Below are positions 8,598 through 17,662 of a stretch of DNA of 64,000 nucleotides, in pieces. How positions within the stretch are numbered: position 1 is the first letter of the stretch; each line of letters opens with the position of its first letter. The notes below the pieces were generated by a model. It was not told the origin of the DNA, did no database searches, and worked only from the letters and a program-made list of their open reading frames with translations. The position numbers were made by a program, and so were the translations under genes. The DNA comes from Thalassococcus profundi (GTDB lineage: Bacteria > Pseudomonadota > Alphaproteobacteria > Rhodobacterales > Rhodobacteraceae): assembly GCF_003344785.1 (NCBI RefSeq), contig NZ_QPMK01000004.1:62001-126000 (forward strand). The letters run 5' to 3'.

Positions 8598-9203
8598 TCA
8601 GCCCACCGCGTTCTCGGCGCGCCATGCCTCCCAGGCCTCAGGCGTGTCGAGGTCGGTGAGGGCGTTGCGCCCCGGCAGGGCGACGCGGCGCAGGCGGTGG
8701 GAATTGGCGCGCAGGATGTCTCGCGCGCCCTGATCGCCGGTGATCTGCCGCAAGGCAACAAAGCAGTCGGCGGGAAAGAGGACCGGGTGGCCGGGCGTGC
8801 CGTCCTCTGCCGTGCCTTGTTGCAGAGTTGCCTGAGGCATGGCGCGAAAGCCTTTGATCACGCTTGTGAAATCGTCCTCGGTCAAATCAGGCATGTCGCC
8901 CGGCGCGACCACCACGGCGGCGCAGGCGCGCGGCAGGCTGGCCACGCCGCGCCGGATCGAGGCCGCCATGCCGTCGGCGGCGTCGGGCACCTCGACCATG
9001 CGGATGGGCAGGCCGCTCAGCGCCTGCGCCCGCGGGCTGTCGGTCGATGGCAGGGTGACCACGACGTGATCGCCAGCGGCCAGCGCGCGCTGCGCCTGCC
9101 GGCGGATCAGGGGCAGGCCGCCCACGTCCTGCAACAGTTTGTCGGCGCCGCGCATGCGGGTGCCGAAACCGGCGGCGGGAATCAGGATGGCAACGGGATC
9201 CAT
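8598..9203 (-). CDS. MobA-like NTP transferase family protein
   Basis: A 201-aa nucleotidyltransferase of the MobA/MocA-like fold (NTP_transf_3). The N-terminal signature ILIPAAGFGTRMRGADKLL is the nucleotide-binding loop with its conserved lysine; GDMPDLTEDD matches the metal-binding GDxP motif; and GHPVLFPADCF is the typical GxPxxF segment of molybdenum cofactor cytidylyl- or guanylyltransferases. Family members load molybdopterin with CMP or GMP for molybdoenzymes. No xanthine dehydrogenase or CO dehydrogenase-type genes are adjacent, so the partner is unknown. It lies 17 bp downstream of the flavoprotein gene on the same strand and is probably co-transcribed. Confidence 0.85.
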   Translation of the reverse strand: MDPVAILIPAAGFGTRMRGADKLLQDVGGLPLIRRQAQRALAAGDHVVVTLPSTDSPRAQALSGLPIRMVEVPDAADGMAASIRRGVASLPRACAAVVVAPGDMPDLTEDDFTSVIKGFRAMPQATLQQGTAEDGTPGHPVLFPADCFVALRQITGDQGARDILRANSHRLRRVALPGRNALTDLDTPEAWEAWRAENAVG

Positions 9204-9220
9204 AGGCGCAGTATAGCGCC

Positions 9221-11629
9221 TCAGCCCCGCATCCGCGCCCCGTCTGCATCGAAAAGCGGAGTCGCCAACCGACGCGCCGGCCGCATCTCGCCGAGGATCT
9301 CGATCTCTGCCGTCAGATCGGCATCGTCCAGCCGGCGCGGTATCAACGCCTGCGCGATGCTTTTGCCGCTGTGATGCGCATATCCGCCGGAGGTGCAGAA
9401 GCCCTGCACCGCGCCGTCGATCCAGACCGGTTCGTAGCCGTGCACATCCGTATCCAGAGCGTCGACCTCGAAGACCGCGAGCATCCGCTCGGGCGGCGCG
9501 TCGCGCTCGGCCTCGGCCGCCGATCGCCCGATGAAATCAACGTCTTTCGAGAAGGCGATGAACCTGTCCAAGCCGCATTCGGCAGCCGTGTAATCGGGCG
9601 AATACTCGCGCTGCCAGGCGCCGAAGAACTTGTCGAGCCGCAGGCTCATCATGGCGCGCATGCCAAAGGGAGCGATGTCCTGCGCTTTGCCCGCGGTCAT
9701 CAAGGTCTGCCACAACTGCCGCTGCGCCATCGGATCGCAGTAGATCTCGTAGCCGAGGTCGCCGGTGTAGCTCACCCGCTGCACGAGGCAGTCGCACATG
9801 CCCAGAACCATCTGGCGGACATCGAGAAAGGCGATGCCGGACACGTCCCGGCCTGCCGCCGCGGCCAAAACGTCGCGCGCCCGCGGCCCGGCGATCTGGA
9901 AGCCGGTGAGCCGGTCGCTGACGTTCTCGATCTGCACGCCGTCTTCGAGATGCTGGAGGAACCATCGCATGTGGATCGCCTGCGCACCGTAGGAGGCGGT
10001 GAGCTGGAACAGGTCTTCGGCGAGGCAGGAGACGGTGAAATCGCCCATGATCTTCCCGCTGGGGGCCAGCATCGGCGTCAGCGACAGGCGACCGGGTTTC
10101 GGCATGCGGCCCGCCATGATCCGGTCGAGCCAGGCGCGGGCGCCCGCGCCGGTCACGCGGTACTTGCCGAAGTTCTGAACCTCGTTGATGCCGACGCCGT
10201 CGCGGACGGCCTTGACCTCGCGCGCGGTGGCCTCGAAGGCGTTCGAGCGCCGGAAAGACGGGGTTTCATAGCGCGGCTCGTCGCCTTGGGCGAAGTAGTT
10301 GACCACCTCGAGCCCGTATTGCTGGCCCCAGACCGCGCCCATGCCGTCGAAGATGTCGTACATGGGCGTCGTGCGGTTCGGTCGCGCGGCGGGCTTTTCC
10401 TCGTTCGGGTAGCTGACGGAAAAGCGCGTCTGGTAGTTCTCGATCACCTTGGGACGGGTGTAGCCCGGGGTGATCCACGGCCCGTAGCGCGCCACGTCCA
10501 GCGCGCTCACGTCGCGTTCCGGCTCGCCCTCGATCATCCATTGCGCCAGCGTCAGGCCGACGCCGCCGCCCTGGCTGAACCCCGCCATGACGCCGCAGGC
10601 CGACCAGTAACCGCGCAGGCCGGGGATCGGCCCCACCAGCGGGTTGCCGTCCGGGGCAAAGGTAAAGGGGCCGTGGATCACCGATTTCACCCCGGCGGTT
10701 TCCAGCACCGGGAAGCGGCGGTAGGCGAACTCGATGCTGTCGCCGATCTTGTCGAAATCGTCGGGCAGCAGCTCGTGGCCAAAGGTCCAGGGCGTGCCGT
10801 CGACGGCCCAAGGACGGCAGGGCTGTTCATAGAAGCCGATGCAGAGCCCGCGGCCTTCCTGGCGCAGGTAGGATTCGCCCGCCGGGTCCATCATGTGCGG
10901 ATGCTCTTCGGCGCGTTCGTAGATCTCGGGGATGTCGTCGGTGACGATATACTGGTGCTCCATCGGGTGCAGCGGCAGATAGAGCCCCGCCATCGCCGCC
11001 ACCTCGCGCGCCCAGAGGCCACCGGCATTGACCACGTGTTCGGTGTGAATCGTGCCCTTGTCGGTGACCACGTCCCAGGTGCCGTCGGGCCGTGGGGTGG
11101 TTTCGTGTACCATGCAATGAGTTTCGATGGTGGCACCGCCCATGCGCGCGGCCTTGGCATAGGCATGGGTGGTGCCCGAGGGATCAAGATGCCCGTCGAG
11201 CGGGTCGTAGAGCCCGCCGATGATGCCGTCGAGGTTGACGATGGGCGCCAGTTTCTTGATCTCGTCGGGTGTGACGATCGCGGTTTCGAGCCCCATGTAC
11301 CGATGCTTTGCGCGTTCGGCGAGCATCATGTCGAACCGGTCCTGGTTGTCGGCCAGGGTCACGCCGCCCACGTGATGCTGCCCGCAGGACATGCCGGTGA
11401 TCGCTTCGAGTTCCTTGTAGAGCTTGATCGTGTAGCCCTGCAAAGCCGCCATGTTGGTGTCGCCGTTGAGCGTGTGAAATCCGCCCGCCGCGTGCCAGGT
11501 GCTGCCCGAGGTCAGCTCCGACCGTTCCAGCAGCATGACGTCGGACCAGCCCAGCTTGGTCAGGTGGTAAAGCACGGAACAGCCGACGACTCCGCCGCCG
11601 ATGACGACAACTCGGGTAGAGGTTTTCAC
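9221..11629 (-). CDS. FAD-dependent dimethylglycine/sarcosine dehydrogenase-like protein with GcvT domain
   Basis: An 802-aa cytosolic flavoprotein. The N-terminal Rossmann motif VVVIGGGVVGCSV (about residues 7-19) and the DAO fold run to about residue 380. They include SGSTWHAAGG, the region of covalent FAD attachment in relatives, and GPIPGLRGYWSACGVMAGF. A linker and an aminomethyltransferase (GcvT-like, folate-binding) domain with its C-terminal barrel follow, with VSYTGDLGYEIY as a recognisable GcvT motif. The architecture matches dimethylglycine and sarcosine dehydrogenases, which oxidatively demethylate an N-methyl amine and pass the one-carbon unit to tetrahydrofolate. In roseobacters such enzymes act in glycine betaine breakdown. 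The exact substrate is not determinable. It is divergent from the kinase gene at 11872. Confidence 0.88.
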   Translation of the reverse strand: MKTSTRVVVIGGGVVGCSVLYHLTKLGWSDVMLLERSELTSGSTWHAAGGFHTLNGDTNMAALQGYTIKLYKELEAITGMSCGQHHVGGVTLADNQDRFDMMLAERAKHRYMGLETAIVTPDEIKKLAPIVNLDGIIGGLYDPLDGHLDPSGTTHAYAKAARMGGATIETHCMVHETTPRPDGTWDVVTDKGTIHTEHVVNAGGLWAREVAAMAGLYLPLHPMEHQYIVTDDIPEIYERAEEHPHMMDPAGESYLRQEGRGLCIGFYEQPCRPWAVDGTPWTFGHELLPDDFDKIGDSIEFAYRRFPVLETAGVKSVIHGPFTFAPDGNPLVGPIPGLRGYWSACGVMAGFSQGGGVGLTLAQWMIEGEPERDVSALDVARYGPWITPGYTRPKVIENYQTRFSVSYPNEEKPAARPNRTTPMYDIFDGMGAVWGQQYGLEVVNYFAQGDEPRYETPSFRRSNAFEATAREVKAVRDGVGINEVQNFGKYRVTGAGARAWLDRIMAGRMPKPGRLSLTPMLAPSGKIMGDFTVSCLAEDLFQLTASYGAQAIHMRWFLQHLEDGVQIENVSDRLTGFQIAGPRARDVLAAAAGRDVSGIAFLDVRQMVLGMCDCLVQRVSYTGDLGYEIYCDPMAQRQLWQTLMTAGKAQDIAPFGMRAMMSLRLDKFFGAWQREYSPDYTAAECGLDRFIAFSKDVDFIGRSAAEAERDAPPERMLAVFEVDALDTDVHGYEPVWIDGAVQGFCTSGGYAHHSGKSIAQALIPRRLDDADLTAEIEILGEMRPARRLATPLFDADGARMRG

Positions 11630-11871
11630 GGGACGGGTTCCTTTCGCGCAGCCATGCCGTCAGACTGGCGTTGCCCAAAGGGGGGTGCCAGCCGGAATGC
11701 GACATGAGGTGTCGCAACGGGGCTGTGCCTCCTGTGCCTGAGGGGTATTAACCATCTGAGTCGGCAATCGCCCGCCAAGATGACCGGAGACCAGAGGTTA
11801 AGTTGACTTTTCCGGGCCTTCGCGGCACATGCGCGACTCGTGAACCTTTTTCCAGGGATCCTTTTTTCCGT

Positions 11872-13014
11872 ATGCTTGCGCAAAAACCAGGAAACCAGAC
11901 GGAGCGGCTGGCCGAATTGCAGGCCTACCCCGATCTGACCCATGGCGCCGATCCCAGCCTCGACCGGCTGGTGGCGCTGGCCGCGCGGCATTGCGAAACA
12001 CCGGTTGCGCTGATCAGCCTCGTCGAGGAGGACCGGCAGTGGTTCAAGGCGCGCTACGGTTTCGACGGCAATCAGACCCCGCTTGACCAGTCGGTCTGCA
12101 GCCACGCGATCCTCGAAGACGGCATGACCGAGATCGCCGACACGCTGTCGGATACGCGTACAGCCGACAACCCGCTGTGCATCGAGATGACTCCGCCGCT
12201 GCGGTTCTACGCCGGGGTGCCGCTGATCAGCCGCAACGGCTTCAAGCTGGGCACGCTGTGCGTGCTGGACTTCCGCCCGCGCACGCTGACCGAATTGCAG
12301 CGCGAAACGCTGGAGGTGCTGGCCGAGCAGGTGATGCGTCAGATGGAGTTGCAGCGGTCCCTGCGCAACGAAACCGTGCTGCGTCACGAGATCGACCACC
12401 GGGTGAAGAATTCCCTGCAGACGGTGATGTCTTTCATCCGCCTCTATGCGTCCCGGACGCAGCATGTTGAGACCCGCGAGGCGCTGGCGGCGATCGGGCG
12501 GCGGGTGTCGGCCATCGCGCAGCTGCACAGCGAGTTGTACCAGACCGAGGATTACGACCAGATCCGCCTGGACCGCTACCTGACCCGCGTGGTCGGGCTG
12601 CTCAAGGGCTCGACGCCGCCAAACGTGGTGATCAAGACACGCATCGCGCCGGTCACCGTGGATTCGAGGGTCGCGGCGACGCTGGCGATGATTGTCAGTG
12701 AATGCGTCGCCAATGCGCTGAAACACGCTTTCCCGGATGACCGGGCGGGCACTGTCGAAGTGACGCTGGAAGGGGTCGCGCCGGACGGCTTCGTGCTCAC
12801 GTGCCGCGACGACGGCATCGGGTCGCTCACCGATGGACAGGTGCCTGCCCAGACCGACGGGATCACCAGCATCGGCAAGCGCCTGATGGAGTCCGCCGCA
12901 GAGCAGATCGGCGGCGAGATGGTGCTTGAGTCGGCTCAGACCGGCTACAGCATGACGCTGGTCAAGCGCCCGATGCCTCAGCCGAAGCCCGAACTTCAAG
13001 AGGACGCACCCTGA
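11872..13014 (+). CDS. Soluble GAF-domain sensor histidine kinase (HisKA_2/HWE type)
   Basis: A 380-aa cytoplasmic kinase with no membrane segment. A GAF domain (about 28-158) contains CSHAILEDG and FYAGVPL, typical of small-molecule or redox/light-sensing GAFs. The phosphoacceptor is H176 within EIDHRVKNSLQ, the HisKA_2/HWE-type H-box. A HATPase domain follows with N-box ECVANALKHAF and CRDDGIGS. Start ATG 11872 was preferred; a TTG at 11803 would extend it by 23 residues. No response regulator gene is adjacent, so it is an orphan kinase. Kinases of this class often feed the alphaproteobacterial general stress response, but that link is inference. Its 3' end overlaps the convergent CorC-type gene by 53 bp. 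Confidence 0.88.
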   Translation: MLAQKPGNQTERLAELQAYPDLTHGADPSLDRLVALAARHCETPVALISLVEEDRQWFKARYGFDGNQTPLDQSVCSHAILEDGMTEIADTLSDTRTADNPLCIEMTPPLRFYAGVPLISRNGFKLGTLCVLDFRPRTLTELQRETLEVLAEQVMRQMELQRSLRNETVLRHEIDHRVKNSLQTVMSFIRLYASRTQHVETREALAAIGRRVSAIAQLHSELYQTEDYDQIRLDRYLTRVVGLLKGSTPPNVVIKTRIAPVTVDSRVAATLAMIVSECVANALKHAFPDDRAGTVEVTLEGVAPDGFVLTCRDDGIGSLTDGQVPAQTDGITSIGKRLMESAAEQIGGEMVLESAQTGYSMTLVKRPMPQPKPELQEDAP

Positions 13015-14302
13015 GCTTTGTGACCCGGTTGCCGTCGCGGCCGGTGACTTCGAAGCGGAAGCCGTGAAAGCTGAAGACCTGGCCCACCGTCGGGATCATC
13101 TGCGCCTCGTGAATGACCAGGCCCGCGACGGTGTTGGCCTCGTCATCGGGCAGCTGGTAGTCGGTCGCGCGGTTGAAGTCGCGGATCGTCATCATGCCGT
13201 CAATGTGGTAATGGCCGTCGGCGGCGGTGCTGATCGTCTCTTCGGCGTCCTTGTCGAATTCGTCGGTGATCTCGCCCACGATCTCTTCGAGGATGTCTTC
13301 GAGCGTGATCAATCCCTGAAGCGCGCCGTATTCGTCCACCACCAGCGCGAAATGCGTCCGGCGTTTCAGGAACTGCCGCATCTGGTCGTCCAGCGATGTG
13401 GTGTCGGGGATGAAATAGGGTTTCATCGCCACGTCGGTGATCTTGAATCCCTTGAGCGCGTCCAGTGATGCGTCCTCGTCCTGGATCAGCTTGTACATCG
13501 CGCGCAGCAGGTCCTTGGCGTGGACCATGCCGATGATGTTCTCGGGGTCGTCGCGGTAGACGGGCAGGCGGGTGTGGCTGCTTTCCAGGCACTGGGTCAG
13601 GATCTCGAGCGGATCGTTGTCGGCATTGATCATCTCGATGCCCGAGCGGTGCAGCATGATCTCTTCGACCGTGCGCTCGGCCAGGTCGAGCGCGCCGAGG
13701 ATGCGGTCGCGGTCTTCCTTCTGCACGACGCCTTCGGAATGGCCCAGATGCAGCGCGCCAGCGATCTCCTCGCGCACGGCGAGGATGTGGCTGTCGGGGT
13801 CGGTCTGCACGCCAAAGACCCGCAACACGCCGCGCACCAGCACCCGCACGGCGCTGACCACCGGTGAAAAGACCAGGATCACCAGCGCGATCATCGGCGA
13901 CACCCGAGCCGCGGCGGTTTCGGGGTTGGTGATCGCGTAGGTCTTGGGCAGCACCTCGGCGAAGATCAGCACCAGCAGGGTCATGACCAGCGTCGCCAGC
14001 GCCACGCCGGATTCGCCGAACGCGCGGGTAAAGAGCGCCGTCGCCAGCGACGTGGCCAGGATGTTCACGAGGTTGTTTCCCAGCAGGACCGATCCGATCA
14101 GCCGCTCGCTGTCCTCGGTGATCTTGAGGGCGCGGCCCGCGCCGCTCGACCCCTTGTCCATCATCGAACGCAGCTTGCCGCGCGATGCGGCGGTCAGCGC
14201 CGTCTCGGACCCCGAGAAGAAGCCCGACATCACCAGCAGGAACAGGATGGCCGCCGAGGTGATCCAGAACGCGGTGTCGAAGGGTGAAGCGGCTGCTTCC
14301 AT
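12962..14302 (-). CDS. CNNM/CorC-type (hemolysin-family) membrane protein with CBS pair
   Basis: A 446-aa inner-membrane protein. The N-terminal DUF21/CNNM domain (about 10-195) has about four hydrophobic segments and the signature SGFFSGSETALTAAS. A tandem CBS pair (about 215-335) includes SSHTRLPVYRDDPENIIG and FALVVDEYGALQGLITLEDILEE-type sequence. A C-terminal CorC_HlyC domain (about 350-435) follows with NTVAGLV. The family transports or regulates divalent cations (magnesium/cobalt); the older name 'hemolysin' is not informative. The stop TGA is at 12962-12964, inside the 3' end of the convergent kinase gene. Confidence 0.92.
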   Translation of the reverse strand: MEAAASPFDTAFWITSAAILFLLVMSGFFSGSETALTAASRGKLRSMMDKGSSGAGRALKITEDSERLIGSVLLGNNLVNILATSLATALFTRAFGESGVALATLVMTLLVLIFAEVLPKTYAITNPETAAARVSPMIALVILVFSPVVSAVRVLVRGVLRVFGVQTDPDSHILAVREEIAGALHLGHSEGVVQKEDRDRILGALDLAERTVEEIMLHRSGIEMINADNDPLEILTQCLESSHTRLPVYRDDPENIIGMVHAKDLLRAMYKLIQDEDASLDALKGFKITDVAMKPYFIPDTTSLDDQMRQFLKRRTHFALVVDEYGALQGLITLEDILEEIVGEITDEFDKDAEETISTAADGHYHIDGMMTIRDFNRATDYQLPDDEANTVAGLVIHEAQMIPTVGQVFSFHGFRFEVTGRDGNRVTKLRVRPLEVRASAEASGA

Positions 14303-14370
14303 TGTCGTGAGGTTCCTCTAGTCTGAACCGAGGTTATGGGGCGCGCGGCCCCGGCAATCAAGAGGCGCCG

Positions 14371-15198
14371 ATGCAGATACACGATCTGGGAGAGCTGCGG
14401 GGCCCGGTGCTGGCCTTCGGCGGGCCGTATTCAAACCTTGCCGCCACCCGCGCGCTGCACCGCAGGGCTGCCAGGATGGGCCTGCCCGCTGGCAACGTCA
14501 TCTGCACAGGCGACGTGGTGGCCTATTGCGCAGAGGCCGCCGAAACGGTGTCCGAGATCCGCGACTGGGGCGTAAAGGTGGTGGCCGGCAACTGCGAGAA
14601 ACAGCTTGCGGCGGGGGCGCTTGATTGCGGCTGCGGCTTCGAGGACGGCACCGCCTGCGACCTGCTGTCGGCGGGCTGGTACGCCCATGCCAACGCCGCC
14701 TGCGACGCCGATGCGCGGGACTGGATGGGCACCTGCCCGGACATCGCCACCTTCACCCATGGCGGGCGGCGGGTGGCGGTGATCCACGGGGGCGCCACGG
14801 ACATCGCGCGGTTCATCTGGCCGGTTTCACCGGAGTCCGTATTTGCCGAGGAAATCTCGGCTCTGCGGGCAGAGGTCGGCCCGGTGGACATGATCATCGC
14901 CGGCCACTCCGGCATCCCGTTCCAGCGGCAGGTAGGCGAGGTGCTCTGGCTCAATGCCGGCGTGCTCGGCATGCCGCCCCATGACGGCGGCATCGCGACG
15001 CGCTTTGCGCTGCTGCCCGAGGCTGGCGCGCCGCGCATCGAGGTGCTGGACTACGATCCCGCCCCCACGGTGCAGGCGATGCAGGCGGCGGGGCTGGTGC
15101 AGGGCTATCACGCTGCGCTGACATCGGGCTGGTGGCCGTCCGAGGACGTTCTGCCGGCAGAGCTACGCCGCCGGAATCAGTCCTTGGCCAGCGGGTGA
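14371..15198 (+). CDS. Metallophosphoesterase-fold protein with degenerate metal motifs
   Basis: A 275-aa calcineurin-like protein. Recognisable motifs are CTGDVVAYCA (motif II, GDxV), VVAGNCEKQ (motif III, normally GNHD/E), AVIHGG (motif IV) and IIAGHSGIPF (motif V, normally GHTHxP). The first motif, normally SDxHGN, is replaced by GGPYSN near residue 18, so the Asp-x-His metal ligands are missing, and the second His of motif V is Gly. Catalysis may therefore be altered or lost. The ATG at 14371 fits the family start. Its 3' end overlaps the convergent xerD gene by 22 bp. The substrate is unknown. Confidence 0.75.
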   Translation: MQIHDLGELRGPVLAFGGPYSNLAATRALHRRAARMGLPAGNVICTGDVVAYCAEAAETVSEIRDWGVKVVAGNCEKQLAAGALDCGCGFEDGTACDLLSAGWYAHANAACDADARDWMGTCPDIATFTHGGRRVAVIHGGATDIARFIWPVSPESVFAEEISALRAEVGPVDMIIAGHSGIPFQRQVGEVLWLNAGVLGMPPHDGGIATRFALLPEAGAPRIEVLDYDPAPTVQAMQAAGLVQGYHAALTSGWWPSEDVLPAELRRRNQSLASG

Positions 15199-16103
15199 TG
15201 GTCGAGCACCAGATCGCGCAACCGTTCTTCTAGGACATGGGTGTAGATCTCGGTCGTGGCGATGTCGGCATGGCCCAGAAAGGTCTGGATCGCCCGCAGG
15301 TCCGCACCATTTGCCAGCAGATGCGTGGCAAAGGCATGGCGCAGCGTGTGCGGCGTGACCTTGGCGGGCGACACGCCGCCTTCGACGGCCAGTTCCTTGA
15401 TCAGCATGTAGAACGCGTGCCGCGTCAGGTGCCCGGCCTTGCCGCGCGACGGAAACAGGAAGGCCGAGGCCGGTTTGCCCTTGGCGCGCGCCTCGGTCTC
15501 CATCTCGTCGCGCTGCGCCACCCAGACCGCCAGCGCCGCACGCGCGGGCGGGGACAGCGGCACCAGCCGTTCCTTTCCGCCCTTGCCGCGAATGAGCAGC
15601 ATCCGCGGATCGCCCTTGGCCGCCGACAGCGGCAGCGACACCAGTTCGCTGACCCGCATGCCGGTGGCATAGAGCAATTCCATCAGGCAGGTGTTGCGCA
15701 GCCGCTCGACCTGGCCGCGCCCATGGGTCTGCGCGGCCTCGAGCAGGCGATCCACCTCTTCGGGGCTGAGCGTTTTGGGCAAGCGCTTGTCGCGGCCGGG
15801 TCCGGCGATCTGCACCGCCGGGTTGTCGCTGCGCAGCCCCTCCTCGAAGGCAAAGCGGTAGAGCTGCTTGATCGACGACAGCCGGCGCGCGCGGGTGGAT
15901 TTGGCCATGCCCTGCGCATCGCAATGCACGAGATAGGCCTCGACCGTGTCGCGGCTGGCGTCGGACAGGGTGCTGCCGCGATCCGCCAGCCAGCCCTCGA
16001 AATCCGCAAGGTCGCGGTCATAGGCCAGAAGCGTATTCTGCGCTGCGCCGCGTTCGGCCACCTGCGCCTCGAGAAAGGCCGATCTCCAGTGCCGGTCGCT
16101 CAT
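15177..16103 (-). CDS. xerD: Tyrosine recombinase XerD
   Basis: A 308-aa site-specific recombinase that with XerC resolves chromosome dimers at dif during division. The N-terminal SAM-like core-binding domain (about 5-90) is followed by the catalytic domain with the complete active site: R150 (TGMRVSEL), K174 (GKGGKE), H252 and R255 (HTLRHAFATH), H278 (LGHADI) and nucleophile Y287 (EIYTH). Length and motifs fit XerD better than a phage integrase, and no phage genes are nearby. Its ATG overlaps the upstream gene stop by four bases. Confidence 0.9.
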   Translation of the reverse strand: MSDRHWRSAFLEAQVAERGAAQNTLLAYDRDLADFEGWLADRGSTLSDASRDTVEAYLVHCDAQGMAKSTRARRLSSIKQLYRFAFEEGLRSDNPAVQIAGPGRDKRLPKTLSPEEVDRLLEAAQTHGRGQVERLRNTCLMELLYATGMRVSELVSLPLSAAKGDPRMLLIRGKGGKERLVPLSPPARAALAVWVAQRDEMETEARAKGKPASAFLFPSRGKAGHLTRHAFYMLIKELAVEGGVSPAKVTPHTLRHAFATHLLANGADLRAIQTFLGHADIATTEIYTHVLEERLRDLVLDHHPLAKD

Positions 16104-17662
16104 TGACGGACACCTTCCTGTTCCAGCAGGATCAGCTGCAGCGCCGCGCGACGCGCCGTATCCTCAAGCCCAACGGTGCGGAACAGCGCCAGCGCATCGG
16201 TCAGATCATCTCCATTGCCGGCGGCGCCGCTGGAAAACAGCGCCATGGCACGCAGGATCACCTCTCCCAGACGGCCCTCGTCCAGCTGCGTCTGCAACTC
16301 TTCGGGCGGCTCCGCGCCGCGGAACGCAGCGGCAATCGCCTCGGCATGGGGCAAGCCGCGCGGCACACGCTCGGGCGCGCTGCCGGTGGCGATCCCCGCA
16401 AGGAAGGCGCGTTCGGGATCGTCGGTCGGCAGAGTTGCGGCGGCGTCTTCATAGGCTTCGGACATGAGTGCTGCGCGCCAGGCCAAGGTCGCGGCGCGGC
16501 CCGAGAGCTCGACCTCGGCCAACCGCGCGCCGAAGAGCTGCGAGAAAGGCACCAGCAGGCGGGCGCTACGCATCTGCGCCCAGACATCCTCGAGCGCCGG
16601 GCCGATCTGCGCGGGCCGCCCGGCGTCGAGCGCGGCCTCGAAATCCTGCATCGCCTCGACCCGGTCCCAGATGCCGCCCGAGGCCGAGCGTCGGCGCAGC
16701 GAATAGATGCCCAGCAGGCGGTTCTCAGAGATCGCACCGACCCGCGCCAGCCGTTCCGCCGCATCAAGCTGCGCCTTCCAGCCGGTGTCGCCGTTCAGAT
16801 CCACATGCGCGAAGGCGCGCGGCAGGGCGGTGGTCGACAGCGGCTCTCCGATCGCTTCGAAAAGTCGAAATTCCAGCACGCTGGGGCGGACCGGGTGGCG
16901 CGGCGCCGGGCTTTCCTCGGCAAGGGCGGGGTCGAGGAAATGCAACAGCAGGTCGGCATCGCGTTCGGTGACCGACTCCAGCGCGCGGGCGGTGTCGAGC
17001 GTGGTCAGCGCCACGTCATAGGCATCGTTGCGCGCCATGCAGAAGATGCGCTTGCCCAGATCCGGGCTCAGCGTCGGGTCCTCCATCAGCGCTTCGCAGG
17101 CCGGCTGCACGGTGCCGGTGAGCAGCGCGATGTCGAAGCGACGTTCGAAAAGCTGGGCCGTGTCCACCTGCGCGCGTTCCACCAGAGCCTCGGCCGGGTC
17201 GACGACGCCCTGCGCCAGCAGCCTGTCGAGCCGCGCAGCGAGGAAGGACGGACCGCGCGACGCGCCGCGCGGCGGGTTGGCCTCGGCCAGCAGCAGCGTG
17301 TGCAGCAGCGCCGACATCGCCGGAACCGCGGGTTCGACGGCGCCGATGAGGTCGATCAGCGTGGCGTTGGCGCTGTCCTGCCAGAGCGTGATCGGCAGGC
17401 CGGTGACCTGCATCGGCAAGAGCCCGACCGCCTCGACCGTCGGCGCGCCCAGTTCCATCGTCTCGACCTCGGGCACGCGCACCTCGCTGGCGGTGGGCGG
17501 CTCCTCGCGGCGTTGGGGGGCGGGCTGCGCAGTGGCGCGGGGTGCCAGTTGCGGCGCCTGCTCGGGGGCGTTCAGCCAGTCGATGGAAGACAGCGGCGCC
17601 TGCGCCGCAAGCGGTGCAGCGGTCAGCAGAAACCCCGCCAGAACAACATGGTCAATCCGCAT
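16100..17662 (-). CDS. Predicted periplasmic protein of unknown function (520 aa)
   Basis: Not recognised as a named family. Start ATG 17662 gives a signal peptide (MRIDHVVLAGFLLTAAPLAAQA, cleavage near residue 22). A proline/glutamine/alanine-rich linker (about 30-55) follows, then a long alpha-helical, leucine/alanine-rich region in which many helices of 15-25 residues alternate, suggesting a repeat-helix scaffold. There are no obvious catalytic motifs. It is coupled upstream to a 49-aa membrane protein (10-bp overlap) and downstream to xerD (ATGA overlap). A structural role in the envelope or at the division site would fit the neighbours but is only inference. Confidence 0.75.
   Translation of the reverse strand: MRIDHVVLAGFLLTAAPLAAQAPLSSIDWLNAPEQAPQLAPRATAQPAPQRREEPPTASEVRVPEVETMELGAPTVEAVGLLPMQVTGLPITLWQDSANATLIDLIGAVEPAVPAMSALLHTLLLAEANPPRGASRGPSFLAARLDRLLAQGVVDPAEALVERAQVDTAQLFERRFDIALLTGTVQPACEALMEDPTLSPDLGKRIFCMARNDAYDVALTTLDTARALESVTERDADLLLHFLDPALAEESPAPRHPVRPSVLEFRLFEAIGEPLSTTALPRAFAHVDLNGDTGWKAQLDAAERLARVGAISENRLLGIYSLRRRSASGGIWDRVEAMQDFEAALDAGRPAQIGPALEDVWAQMRSARLLVPFSQLFGARLAEVELSGRAATLAWRAALMSEAYEDAAATLPTDDPERAFLAGIATGSAPERVPRGLPHAEAIAAAFRGAEPPEELQTQLDEGRLGEVILRAMALFSSGAAGNGDDLTDALALFRTVGLEDTARRAALQLILLEQEGVRQ

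Noticed and set aside
15177-16103. XerD considered as a phage or island integrase
   Set aside because: Length and motif spacing match housekeeping XerD, and no mobile-element genes or att repeats are nearby.
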